A stretch of 6,065 nucleotides of DNA from Clostridiales bacterium (GCA_026419635.1 JANZZB010000097.1:1-6065); one strand, 5' to 3'. Counted from the first letter of the stretch, positions 1-5,847 are shown. Numbers and translations: made by a program. Notes: a model not told the origin generated them from the sequence alone.

Positions 1-2
1 CT

Positions 3-659
3 TTAATACTATACGCAATTATTATTTTAGCAGTCAGAGCAATGGGAAAAAGAGAAATCGGTCAGTTACAGCCTTCCGAACTCGTTGTGATGATTTTGAT
101 CTCGGAACTGGCTGCCGTACCTATGCAGGACTTCGGCATACCGCTGATCAACGGCCTTATTCCTATTTTCATTTTAGCATGTGCTGAAATTATATTGTCC
201 GGAATAGCATTAAAAAATTTAAAAGTCAGAAAAATCTTAAGCGGAAATGCTGTTGAAATTATTCAGAACGGTATAATTAATCAACAAAATCTATGGCAGA
301 CCCGTATGAGTATTGATGATCTTCTGGAAGAATTGCGCCTAAAAAACGTCCATAATTTAAGCGATGTCCAATCCGCTCAAATAGAAACAAATGGACAGCT
401 TAGTTTTGTTTTATGGCCGAACGCTCGACCGATTACACCCAATGTTATGAAGCTTCCTCCCGAACTGACCAGTCTGGCTGCGACTATTATTTCTGACGGA
501 CGGTTGATGTCACAGAACTTAAAAAGTTCCGGGCGCGATTTAATTTGGGTAGATAAAATCTTAAAAAATCAGAATATTCAAAACGTTGAAGATGTTTTTC
601 TTCTTTCTGCTGATCAGCATGAAAATATTATTTGTATTAAAAAGGAGAACCAGAATTGA
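3..659 (+). CDS. DUF421 / YetF-like membrane protein, 5' end cut by the window edge
   Basis: This is a DUF421 (YetF family) protein; the family's biochemical role is not established. The frame is open to the left edge: before the ATG at 42 it reads LILYAIIILAVRA, the end of the first membrane helix, running straight into the family motif MGKREIGQLQPSEL. The ATG at 42 is therefore internal, and the true start lies off the window, probably about ten residues upstream judging from family length (about 230 residues; 218 seen here). A second hydrophobic stretch covers roughly residues 30-65 of the visible part (VVMILISELAAVPMQD... LIPIFILACAEIIL). The soluble C-terminal part shows the expected SIDDLLEELR, ETNGQLSFV and ISDGR motifs. 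It overlaps the next gene by four bases, so the two are very likely co-transcribed and translationally coupled. Family assignment is secure; function is unknown. Confidence 0.92.
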   Translation, partial: LILYAIIILAVRAMGKREIGQLQPSELVVMILISELAAVPMQDFGIPLINGLIPIFILACAEIILSGIALKNLKVRKILSGNAVEIIQNGIINQQNLWQTRMSIDDLLEELRLKNVHNLSDVQSAQIETNGQLSFVLWPNARPITPNVMKLPPELTSLAATIISDGRLMSQNLKSSGRDLIWVDKILKNQNIQNVEDVFLLSADQHENIICIKKENQN

Positions 660-1036
660 AACGTGTTCCGGCAGCAATCACAGTACTTTTATTATTATTT
701 ATAATGACATGGATCAATTGTACTTTAGTTACAAATTTAGATAAAAAAATATCCTCAGAAATAGAAGTAAGCAAGAAAGCTGTCATAGCACATGATTATG
801 ATAAAGCTTATACTTCTTTACAAAAAGCTCAGTCAATTTATCTAGATTACGAAGGTTATTTTGGCGCTGTTGTAAAACATTCCGAACTAGATACCGCAGT
901 TTTATCCTTCGCACGTCTATTTTCTATTCTTGAGGTACAGGATAAAAACACATTTTGTGAAGAAAGCTCGTATCTAATTAAGCTTTTTGAACATATCGGA
1001 GATATGGAATGTTTAAGTTTGAGGAATGTGCTGTAA
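656..1036 (+). CDS. DUF4363 family protein, membrane-anchored, TTG start
   Basis: A 126-residue protein with one N-terminal hydrophobic segment (about residues 5-25, AAITVLLLLFIMTWINCTLV) followed by a helical soluble part that probably lies outside the cytoplasmic membrane. The pattern of a lysine-rich coiled stretch, a central KHSELDTAVLSFARL helix and a C-terminal ECLSLRNVL matches DUF4363, a clostridial family often found beside DUF421 genes. The start is TTG at 656, inside the stop of the upstream gene (TTGA overlap), with AAGGAG at 642-647 eight bases before it. The overlap and spacing argue for translational coupling and a shared function or complex with the DUF421 protein, which is inference. 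A terminator follows about 20 bases after the stop. No enzymatic motif is visible. Confidence 0.83.
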   Translation: MKRVPAAITVLLLLFIMTWINCTLVTNLDKKISSEIEVSKKAVIAHDYDKAYTSLQKAQSIYLDYEGYFGAVVKHSELDTAVLSFARLFSILEVQDKNTFCEESSYLIKLFEHIGDMECLSLRNVL

Positions 1037-1055
1037 CAAATACTTTATAAAAAAT

Positions 1056-1079
1056 AAACCGCGATTTATCGCGGTTTTT
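1056..1079. terminator. Bidirectional intrinsic terminator between DUF4363 gene and nrdR
   Basis: A perfect 9-bp stem (AAACCGCGA 1056-1064 with TCGCGGTTT 1069-1077) and a TTTA loop. It is followed on + by a T-rich run and preceded by an A-rich run that becomes the T tract on -. It lies between two convergent genes, and the nrdR stop codon (1078-1080) overlaps its edge, so it can end both transcripts. Confidence 0.85.
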
Positions 1080-1533
1080 ATTTTTCATTTAATAATTTGT
1101 TAAGTTCAGACATAAAAGTATTGATATCTTTGAACTGGCGATAAACAGAAGCAAAACGAACGTAAGCTACCTCATCGATTTTTTTAAGGCGATCCATAAC
1201 CAGTTCCCCAATTTTTTGGGAGGTTATTTCCCTCTCTAACGAATTAAGCAATACTTGTTCGATTTCATCCGTCAAGTCTTCCAATGCACAAAGCGGCACG
1301 GAACGCTTTTCACAAGCTTTGACAAGCCCGGCCAATAATTTATTTTTATCAAAAGTCTGTCGTGAACCATCTTTTTTAATAATTATAAGAGGAAGACTTT
1401 CTATTGTTTCGTAAGTTGTAAATCTTTTTTGACAGGATAAACATTCCCGTCTGCGCCGAATACACGTCTCTTCTTCAGCTGGTCTTGAATCTACAACCTT
1501 ACTTTCTTCGTATCCACAGTAAGGGCATTTCAC
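1078..1533 (-). CDS. nrdR: Transcriptional repressor NrdR
   Basis: NrdR is the ATP/dATP-sensing repressor of ribonucleotide reductase genes, binding NrdR boxes upstream of nrd operons. The 151-residue length is typical. Residues 1-45 form the zinc ribbon, with ligands C3, C6, C31 and C34 and the conserved [19 protein letters not shown] stretch, where the arginine run contributes to DNA contact. Residues about 49-139 form the ATP-cone ([14 protein letters not shown] ... [15 protein letters not shown]). The start is GTG at 1533-1531, fixed by the N-terminal KCPYCG motif and by GAGGTGA at 1544-1538, four bases from the start. It has its own promoter in the gap upstream (1565-1593), so it need not depend on the DUF6514-like gene. 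No nrd gene or clear NrdR box is visible in the window. Confidence 0.98.
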   Translation of the reverse strand: MKCPYCGYEESKVVDSRPAEEETCIRRRRECLSCQKRFTTYETIESLPLIIIKKDGSRQTFDKNKLLAGLVKACEKRSVPLCALEDLTDEIEQVLLNSLEREITSQKIGELVMDRLKKIDEVAYVRFASVYRQFKDINTFMSELNKLLNEK

Positions 1534-1564
1534 AAAATCACCTCAATATGAACTTCTATAAAAA

Positions 1565-1593
1565 ATTATATCATATTAATGGTAATTTGTCAT
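1565..1593 (-). promoter_or_regulatory. Probable sigma-A promoter of nrdR (extended -10)
   Basis: Read on the - strand: ATGACA (1593-1588), a 17-base spacer, then TATAAT (1570-1565). The spacer ends in TGA, giving an extended TG-N -10. Transcription would start near 1558, leaving a leader of only about 25 bases that contains the GAGGTGA ribosome binding site. Match and spacing are close to consensus; not experimentally supported. Confidence 0.72.
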
Positions 1594-1599
1594 TCTTTA

Positions 1600-1986
1600 T
1601 CAGCATGATAAAAAGTCTTCAACTATGTAAGGCAACGAGATTGGCGTAACATTATGTTGAATTAAATTAGCTAAAAAATCATCAATTTTCCGCCTGTCGG
1701 TTGATATATCACGGAATTCTGCTTTTTCTACTTCGTAAAGTTCGTCATCTGAAAACTTTGAAACAGAAACGCCATAAGTTTCTAAACCTATCCTATTTTC
1801 CGTGATTATTTCATCGACAAGCAATTCATAGTGCAAGAGATGTTTTTCTCCCCCCTCGTCAACCAGCATGAGAACATTCTTGGTTTTTTCCAAAAGCATC
1901 TCAGATACACTCCCATCATTTTTTTTATTTTTATAATGTATATTAATACACTTAAAAATGGTAGAATCTGTTTTGCTCAAAACCAT
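1600..1986 (-). CDS. Small hypothetical protein, DUF6514-like
   Basis: A 128-residue soluble protein with no membrane segment or catalytic motif. The core from about residue 45 (LLVDEIITENRIGLETYGVSVSK) through FRDISTDRRKIDDFLANLIQHNVTPISLPYIVEDFL resembles my recollection of the clostridial DUF6514 family, whose function is unknown; this is recognition by pattern only. The start is uncertain. ATG 1986 has no visible ribosome binding site, whereas the internal ATG at 1899-1897 has GGGAG (1914-1910) ten bases upstream and would give a 99-residue protein closer to what I recall as the family's usual size. It lies 66 bases upstream of nrdR on the same strand, but nrdR has its own promoter. The stop codon lies in a weak TTTATCA/TGATAAA hairpin (1596-1612). 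Confidence 0.7.
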   Translation of the reverse strand: MVLSKTDSTIFKCINIHYKNKKNDGSVSEMLLEKTKNVLMLVDEGGEKHLLHYELLVDEIITENRIGLETYGVSVSKFSDDELYEVEKAEFRDISTDRRKIDDFLANLIQHNVTPISLPYIVEDFLSC

Positions 1987-2000
1987 GACAAAATCTATAG

Positions 2001-2015
2001 TAAATCTATGATTTA
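2001..2015. repeat. Short AT-rich palindrome upstream of the DUF6514-like gene
   Basis: TAAATC-TAT-GATTTA, a 6-3-6 inverted repeat about 15 bases before the ATG at 1986. Its position in the leader or promoter region suits an operator, but the region is very AT-rich and such repeats arise easily by chance. I see no convincing -35/-10 pair around it. Confidence 0.3.
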
Positions 2016-2116
2016 TAGTAATTATACAAATTTCAACGACGTTCGTTTATTTTTTTAGACTGCATGAATAATTTTATTACTTTTTACTAAACTTTACCAT
2101 ATATTTTTTTCGCAAA

Positions 2117-2926
2117 TTACGACATTTTTTGACAATTTACAATAGATTGTAATAATTTACCTGATTGCATTATATCATTTTTATGCACGTAATTTGCCGA
2201 ATAAACTTCGATAATTACATCATTTTTATATTTATTATTTTTTAATTTTTCAAAAAAATTACTGAAATTCATTTCACCCCTTCCCGGCAATAGACATGTA
2301 TCAGTAGCATTGTAATCACATATATGAATATTGGTTAAAGAGTTACCCATCGCTTCTAAATAGCTTTCAACTGTTTGTCCGGATCGAATTGCTTGCTTAA
2401 CATCCAATGTAAATCGGAGTTTTGGAACAGATTCCCGAAGCCTTAAAACATATTCCGGTCTGTTCGATCGGCACCATGCAACATTTTCTTGAGCTATTTC
2501 CATTTTAAACTTTTCAGCCACACTGCATAGCTCATTATAAACTTCTACCGTTTTATCAAACGGTAGCTGATCAATACTTAAACCTGAGATTTTTGCACGT
2601 TCTCCGTGAAATGTCAAATACGATGGGTTAAGTTCTTTAATTCCATCCAGATAATGAGTATATCTTTTCATGCTGTCAGCAGTTCTACGGCTATATGCAC
2701 TGAAAAACATCAAACTTTCAAACGCAGCAGTATAAAAATGAACAGAAACGACTTGTAATTCGTAAAATTTGCAGATTTTTTTTATTTTTGAAACAAACTG
2801 CTTTTCCATTTCACTATCCGTGTTAAAAAAAATCTCGATTTTCTTAAAACCAAGCTCACCGACATTTTTAAGCGATTCTAATAAATCCAGAGGATAAAAG
2901 CATGCTGTAGATACTCCAATATCTAT
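2117..2926 (-). CDS. Sugar phosphate isomerase/epimerase (xylose isomerase-like TIM barrel), non-canonical start
   Basis: A metal-dependent TIM-barrel protein of the AP endonuclease 2/xylose isomerase-like superfamily; members isomerise or epimerise sugars or polyols, and the substrate is not predictable here. The first ATG (2809) would give 230 residues lacking the first barrel strand. The open frame continues upstream and encodes a convincing N-terminus (DIGVSTACFYPLD ... EIFFNTDSE), ending at an in-frame TAG at 2941-2939. No ATG, GTG or TTG occurs in that stretch. ATA 2926-2924 lies six bases after AGGGGGAG and yields M-D-I-G-V-S, so I place the start there (269 residues); ATC 2929 is the alternative. 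Probable metal ligands are E147 (QEN), D175 (FTLD), H201 (NIHICDY) and E230 (IIEVYS). LLPGRGEMNF is the usual late-barrel loop. Alternatives are a start-codon mutation, a sequencing error, or use of the internal ATG. Confidence 0.88.
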   Translation of the reverse strand: MDIGVSTACFYPLDLLESLKNVGELGFKKIEIFFNTDSEMEKQFVSKIKKICKFYELQVVSVHFYTAAFESLMFFSAYSRRTADSMKRYTHYLDGIKELNPSYLTFHGERAKISGLSIDQLPFDKTVEVYNELCSVAEKFKMEIAQENVAWCRSNRPEYVLRLRESVPKLRFTLDVKQAIRSGQTVESYLEAMGNSLTNIHICDYNATDTCLLPGRGEMNFSNFFEKLKNNKYKNDVIIEVYSANYVHKNDIMQSGKLLQSIVNCQKMS

Positions 2927-2932
2927 GATAAA

Positions 2933-2940
2933 CTCCCCCT
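2933..2940 (-). promoter_or_regulatory. Strong ribosome binding site setting the isomerase start
   Basis: AGGGGGAG on the - strand, six bases before ATA 2926-2924 and three before ATC 2929-2927. It is the only strong site upstream of the reading frame. The internal ATG at 2809 has at best a weak GGA seven bases before it, so translation most likely begins at the non-canonical codon. Confidence 0.7.
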
Positions 2941-2977
2941 ATATTTAAGATATTATTACCAAGGAAATATTTATTAA

Positions 2978-3006
2978 TTGAAACTGTAATATATACGCAT
3001 TATACT
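2978..3006 (+). promoter_or_regulatory. Probable sigma-A promoter for the small membrane protein gene
   Basis: TTGAAA (2978-2983), a 17-base spacer, then TATACT (3001-3006): 5/6 matches at each box with ideal spacing. The predicted start near 3013 leaves a leader of about 80 bases before the ATG at 3095. It overlaps the start region of the opposing promoter at 3010-3039. Confidence 0.7.
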
Positions 3007-3009
3007 TTA

Positions 3010-3039
3010 ATCATACTACTGCGCCACGTTTCATGTCCA
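3010..3039 (-). promoter_or_regulatory. Probable promoter for the isomerase gene
   Basis: Read on the - strand: TGGACA (3039-3034), an 18-base spacer, then TATGAT (3015-3010). Transcription would begin near 3003 and give a leader of about 75 bases. A second TATAAT at 3004-2999 lacks a matching -35. The -35 box overlaps an inverted repeat TGTCC/GGACA (3034-3038 with 3049-3053), a possible but unproven operator. Confidence 0.5.
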
Positions 3040-3094
3040 GTCGTTTTAGGACAGATCGAATTATAAAACACATAGAAAAGGTCGGTTTGCCCCC

Positions 3095-3352
3095 ATGGTA
3101 CATAAATTATTTTCAAGTATTGACAATTTAATACCGCTTGCTAAAACAGTTCTCTTAGGAGGATTAAGTATTGCGGCAACAATGCTATTCTCGGCATTTT
3201 TGATGACTGTTTTCAGCAGCCAAACATGCCAGGGATATCTAATATACCTTTCTGCGAGAGAGGTATCCGGTCTTTCGCTTGTTGTTGCCCTTGAATCCGT
3301 TGCATGTGCTTTTTTTATCCATACTTACATTGTAAAATATGAAGCTAAATAA
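3095..3352 (+). CDS. Small two-helix membrane protein, function unknown
   Basis: An 85-residue protein that I do not recognise. It has two predicted membrane segments: about residues 18-40 (TVLLGGLSIAATMLFSAFLMTVF) and 58-78 (GLSLVVALESVACAFFIHTYI). They are joined by a short loop (SSQTCQGYLIYLSAREVS), and charged tails suggest both ends are cytoplasmic. There is no signal peptidase site and no catalytic motif. Support for a real gene comes from a good upstream promoter (2978-3006), a terminator 14 bases after the stop, and the sharp hydrophobic pattern. The start is less secure: the only ribosome binding site-like sequence is AAAGG at 3077-3081, 13 bases before the ATG, which is long. The gene is alone on its strand, divergent from the isomerase and convergent with purB. 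Confidence 0.62.
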   Translation: MVHKLFSSIDNLIPLAKTVLLGGLSIAATMLFSAFLMTVFSSQTCQGYLIYLSAREVSGLSLVVALESVACAFFIHTYIVKYEAK

Positions 3353-3366
3353 AAATATTATAATAG

Positions 3367-3400
3367 AAAAAGATGCAGGTTATCCCTGCATCTTTTTTTT
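3367..3400 (+). terminator. Intrinsic terminator of the small membrane protein gene (copy 1)
   Basis: The stem is AGATGCAGG (3371-3379) with CCTGCATCT (3385-3393), extended by A/T pairs to about 13 bp. It has a five-base loop TTATC and a run of eight T (3393-3400). It can also act on -, where the tail reads TTTTTCTATT. It is nearly identical to the terminator at 3508-3540. Confidence 0.9.
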
Positions 3401-3411
3401 GAGGCTAGTGT

Positions 3412-3442
3412 ATCCGCAGACGGCACATGTCCGTCTGCGGAT
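3412..3442. repeat. Perfect 12-bp inverted repeat between the two terminators
   Basis: ATCCGCAGACGG (3412-3423) pairs without mismatch with CCGTCTGCGGAT (3431-3442) around a seven-base loop CACATGT. It is much more GC-rich than its surroundings. Neither strand carries a clean T tract directly after it, so it is not an ordinary intrinsic terminator. Possibilities are a structured RNA element, a processing or stability hairpin, or a degraded terminator. Confidence 0.7.
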
Positions 3443-3507
3443 TATTCTTATTTAAGGGGTTTTCACCCATTAACAATCCCAGGATAATACTTTTTCAACA
3501 CTCAGAG

Positions 3508-3540
3508 AAAAGGATGCAGGTTAACCTGCATCCTTTTTTT
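3508..3540. terminator. Terminator downstream of purB (copy 2, bidirectional)
   Basis: The stem is AAAAGGATGCAGG (3508-3520) with CCTGCATCCTTTT (3525-3537) and a TTAA loop, followed by T to 3540 on +. On - it begins about 16 bases after the purB stop, with a TTTTCTC tail, so it should end the operon. The core GATGCAGGTTA and CCTGCATC are shared with copy 1 at 3367-3400. Confidence 0.85.
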
Positions 3541-3553
3541 ATATGACTTCTAA

Positions 3554-4984
3554 TCAAATTCGAATATCCGTCTTAATCTCGTCGTTATCACTCAGAGTTT
3601 CAAGAGAAGGCTTAACATATTCCTCAATAAATTCTTCAACCTGTTCCGGTGAACGTCCAATATATAATGCAGGGTCCAGTGCTTCCTCAATTTCTGATTT
3701 GGAAAGCCCGAAAAGTGGATCATTTGCAATACGGTCAACAAGATCGTTCGAAAGACCCATTTCCTTAACGCGCTTACCAGCCTCCATTGAATGTTCCCGG
3801 ATACGTTCATGTAATGTCTGGCGATTTCCGCCGCGTTTTACTGCACGCATCATAATATTCTCCGTCGCCATAAACGGCAGCTCTTCCATAACACGAGACC
3901 GGATTACTTTTGGATATACAACAAGGCCTTCTGATACGTTGCAGTAGATATTGAGTATGGAATCAATGGCAAGGAATCCTTCTGGAATCGATATTCTCTT
4001 ATTCGCAGAATCGTCAAGAGTGCGTTCAAACCACTGCGTAGACGCCGTTAACGCCGGGTTGAGCGAATCAGCAATAACATAACGGGACAATGCGCAAATG
4101 CGCTCTGAACGCATCGGATTTCTTTTGTAAGGCATAGCAGAAGAACCTATTTGCGATTTTTCAAACGGTTCTTCAATTTCTTTCAAATGCTGCAAAAGTC
4201 GAAGATCAGTCGCAAATTTTGACGCACTTTGTGCAATACCCGATAAAGTCGCAAGTACGAATGCGTCAATTTTTCTCGAATAGGTTTGTCCCGAAACAGG
4301 AACAGAATCAGAAAATCCAATTTCAGACGCAATTAACTTTTCCAATTCCTTGACCTTTTTATGATCACCGTCAAACAGCTCCAAAAAGCTGGCCTGTGTA
4401 CCGGTTGTCCCTTTTGAACCCAAAAGTTCAAGAGATGAAATTCGGTAGTTGAGCTCGTTTAAATCCATCAGAAGTTCGTTGATCCAAAGAGTCGCACGTT
4501 TTCCGACCGATGTAAGCTGTGCCGGTTGGAAATGAGTAAAACCGAGTGTAGGGAGATCTTTATATTTTTCAGCAAAATCGGACAGTGACCGAATGACTTT
4601 AACAAGCTTTTTCCGGATTAGCAATAAGCCCTCTTTCATTTGGATAATATCCGTGTTATCCCCGACATAGGCGCTTGTCGCTCCGAGATGAATGATCGCT
4701 TCCGCTTTCGGGCATTGCTTTCCGTAAGCGTAAATGTGCGCCATAACGTCATGCCGGACTTCACGCTCTCTCTGATTTGCAACATCAAAGTTAATATCGT
4801 CCTTAAAAGCCGTTAGTTCCGCAATCTGCTCATCGCTTATATTCAGGCCAAGCTTTTGCTCCGCCTTTGCCAGCGCAATCCAGAGCCTGCGCCATGTTCT
4901 GAATTTCATTGCAGGTGAAAAAATATAGAGCATTTCTTCACTTGCATACCTTCCTCCAAAAGGGCTCTCATACATGCTATCCAT
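3554..4984 (-). CDS. purB: Adenylosuccinate lyase
   Basis: PurB performs two eliminations of fumarate in the cytoplasm: SAICAR to AICAR in de novo purine synthesis and adenylosuccinate to AMP. The protein is 476 residues, the long form that resembles human ADSL (FSPAMKFRTWRRLWIALA, IHLGATSAYVGDNTD, PTLGFTHFQPAQLTSVGKRATLW). Catalytic features: H78 in RHDV, H161 in FTHFQPAQ as the probable general acid, and the fumarate lyase signature GSSAMPYKRNP at residues 280-290 with the catalytic serine. The frame stays open upstream to 5134, but the start at ATG 4984 is set by GGAGG (4993-4997) eight bases before it and by the family N-terminus; the extra 50 codons lie inside coaW. It follows coaW after a 34-base gap with no promoter visible, so it is probably co-transcribed with it. 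A terminator follows the stop. No truncation or missing key residue. Confidence 0.98.
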   Translation of the reverse strand: MDSMYESPFGGRYASEEMLYIFSPAMKFRTWRRLWIALAKAEQKLGLNISDEQIAELTAFKDDINFDVANQREREVRHDVMAHIYAYGKQCPKAEAIIHLGATSAYVGDNTDIIQMKEGLLLIRKKLVKVIRSLSDFAEKYKDLPTLGFTHFQPAQLTSVGKRATLWINELLMDLNELNYRISSLELLGSKGTTGTQASFLELFDGDHKKVKELEKLIASEIGFSDSVPVSGQTYSRKIDAFVLATLSGIAQSASKFATDLRLLQHLKEIEEPFEKSQIGSSAMPYKRNPMRSERICALSRYVIADSLNPALTASTQWFERTLDDSANKRISIPEGFLAIDSILNIYCNVSEGLVVYPKVIRSRVMEELPFMATENIMMRAVKRGGNRQTLHERIREHSMEAGKRVKEMGLSNDLVDRIANDPLFGLSKSEIEEALDPALYIGRSPEQVEEFIEEYVKPSLETLSDNDEIKTDIRI

Positions 4985-4992
4985 TTTGCAAT

Positions 4993-4997
4993 CCTCC
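4993..4997 (-). promoter_or_regulatory. Ribosome binding site fixing the purB start
   Basis: GGAGG read on the - strand, eight bases before ATG 4984-4982. It rules out the longer frame reaching up to 5134, whose extra N-terminus would overlap the end of coaW and match nothing in adenylosuccinate lyases. Confidence 0.85.
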
Positions 4998-5018
4998 GCT
5001 AGTAAAAAGTTGTGTTCA

Positions 5019-5834
5019 TTAATCATGGCATAACGCTGCGCCGATCGCCGTGGCATACTCCGCGCTCGGCGGAATGACATAATGTATGTCATACATTTTT
5101 TCGAGGTTATCAAATATTGCCCGCGCCTGTGCAATGGTCGTAAGGTTCCCCGTCAAAACGACATCGTTCGTATGATCGTAACGGCTTGCAAACACTGCAA
5201 ACATTCCAATAGTCTGGAATACCATGTTTAATATCCCGAGCGCAATATCGGCGTTCGACGCAACATCACTGATCTTACCGAAGTTCGATGCAGTCGTGTC
5301 CATTGGCATACTGGAGATAACTTCCTTTGAAATATCACCAACAGCCAAGTCGACATTTGCAAGATTACCCTGGGACGCAAGTTCAACAATATTGTCAAAA
5401 TTCCGGATATTGAAGATCTTGTTGGATAGTCCTAAAAGCGTTCCCCCTCCAATTCCGGTTCCGCCGAGATGCTTTACTTCACGACCGCAAACGTGCACGA
5501 ATGCCGTACCCGTTCCCATCGAAACGATAATCGCCCGGTTTAGCCCGGACAAAAATTGTCCGCCGTATCCAATCGCACGAATTTCATCCACTCTTTTTGT
5601 AGGCAAATGATACATTCCGTCACTGATAAAAGTTGCTCCGACTCCGGTGAACATAATCTGTTCAACCGAATCCAGACCAAGCCCGTTTTCGGATAAGAAT
5701 TTACCAAACGCACCATAAGCAGACGTAATTTGATCGCCTGCTTTTACTTTAAGACATCCGGATATCTTTCCGTCTTTTAAGCCGACAATTTTTGTTGTAC
5801 TGCCGCCGATGTCAATTCCGATGAAGTATCCCAA
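5019..5834 (-). CDS. coaW: Type II pantothenate kinase
   Basis: Phosphorylates pantothenate with ATP, the first step of coenzyme A synthesis; cytoplasmic. The 271-residue length matches staphylococcal CoaW (about 267). Motifs of the actin/hexokinase-like ATPase fold are visible: the phosphate-1 loop GIDIGGSTTK (residues 6-15), VDEIRAIGYGG with the likely catalytic E84, the second phosphate motif SMGTGT (105-110), the glycine-rich GGTGIGGGTLLGLS (124-137) and a late VLTGNLT nucleotide-binding element. Type II enzymes differ from CoaA (P-loop kinase) and type III CoaX, and the S. aureus enzyme is known to resist CoA feedback; whether this one does is inference. The start is TTG 5834-5832, six bases after GAGGTGA (5847-5841). 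The stop of the upstream transporter gene lies inside that site, so the two are probably coupled. Confidence 0.95.
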   Translation of the reverse strand: MGYFIGIDIGGSTTKIVGLKDGKISGCLKVKAGDQITSAYGAFGKFLSENGLGLDSVEQIMFTGVGATFISDGMYHLPTKRVDEIRAIGYGGQFLSGLNRAIIVSMGTGTAFVHVCGREVKHLGGTGIGGGTLLGLSNKIFNIRNFDNIVELASQGNLANVDLAVGDISKEVISSMPMDTTASNFGKISDVASNADIALGILNMVFQTIGMFAVFASRYDHTNDVVLTGNLTTIAQARAIFDNLEKMYDIHYVIPPSAEYATAIGAALCHD

Positions 5835-5840
5835 ATACTG

Positions 5841-5847
5841 TCACCTC
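5841..5847 (-). promoter_or_regulatory. coaW ribosome binding site overlapping the upstream stop codon
   Basis: GAGGTGA on the - strand. Its last three bases are the TGA stop of the transporter gene, and the TTG start of coaW follows after six bases. A ribosome finishing the upstream gene stands on the coaW site, which favours translational coupling and supports the TTG start. Confidence 0.85.

Noticed and set aside
1596..1612. TTTATCA/TGATAAA hairpin as a terminator of the DUF6514-like gene
   Set aside because: The stem is only 7 bp and AT-rich, and no T run follows on the - strand; it overlaps the stop codon.
1973..2001. Promoter-like TTGCTC-17-TATAGT on +
   Set aside because: No rightward gene follows for over a kilobase, and it lies at the start of a leftward gene; probably chance in AT-rich DNA.
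1831..2058. Open frame on + opposite the DUF6514-like gene (75 codons)
   Set aside because: It is antisense to a more plausible gene, has no ribosome binding site and an unconvincing composition; it is a shadow frame.
3460..3488. Possible + promoter (TTTTCA-17-GATAAT) for a tiny RNA ending at the second terminator
   Set aside because: The -35 is weak and the product would be only about 45 bases, nearly all terminator. Insufficient support to annotate.
3367..3540. Repeat pair as a minimal CRISPR array
   Set aside because: Only two copies exist, each is a palindrome with A and T tracts typical of terminators, the spacing is over 100 bases, and no cas genes are present.
3543..3947. Open frame on + within purB (134 codons), and a - frame at 3592-3810
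   Set aside because: Both lie fully inside purB, whose family identity is beyond doubt. They are serine/arginine- or leucine-rich shadow translations.
4985..5134. Fifty-codon N-terminal extension of purB
   Set aside because: It overlaps the end of coaW, does not resemble adenylosuccinate lyase, and a strong GGAGG site directs initiation at 4984.
5224..5610. Open frame on + within coaW (128 codons)
   Set aside because: Antisense shadow of a clear pantothenate kinase gene.
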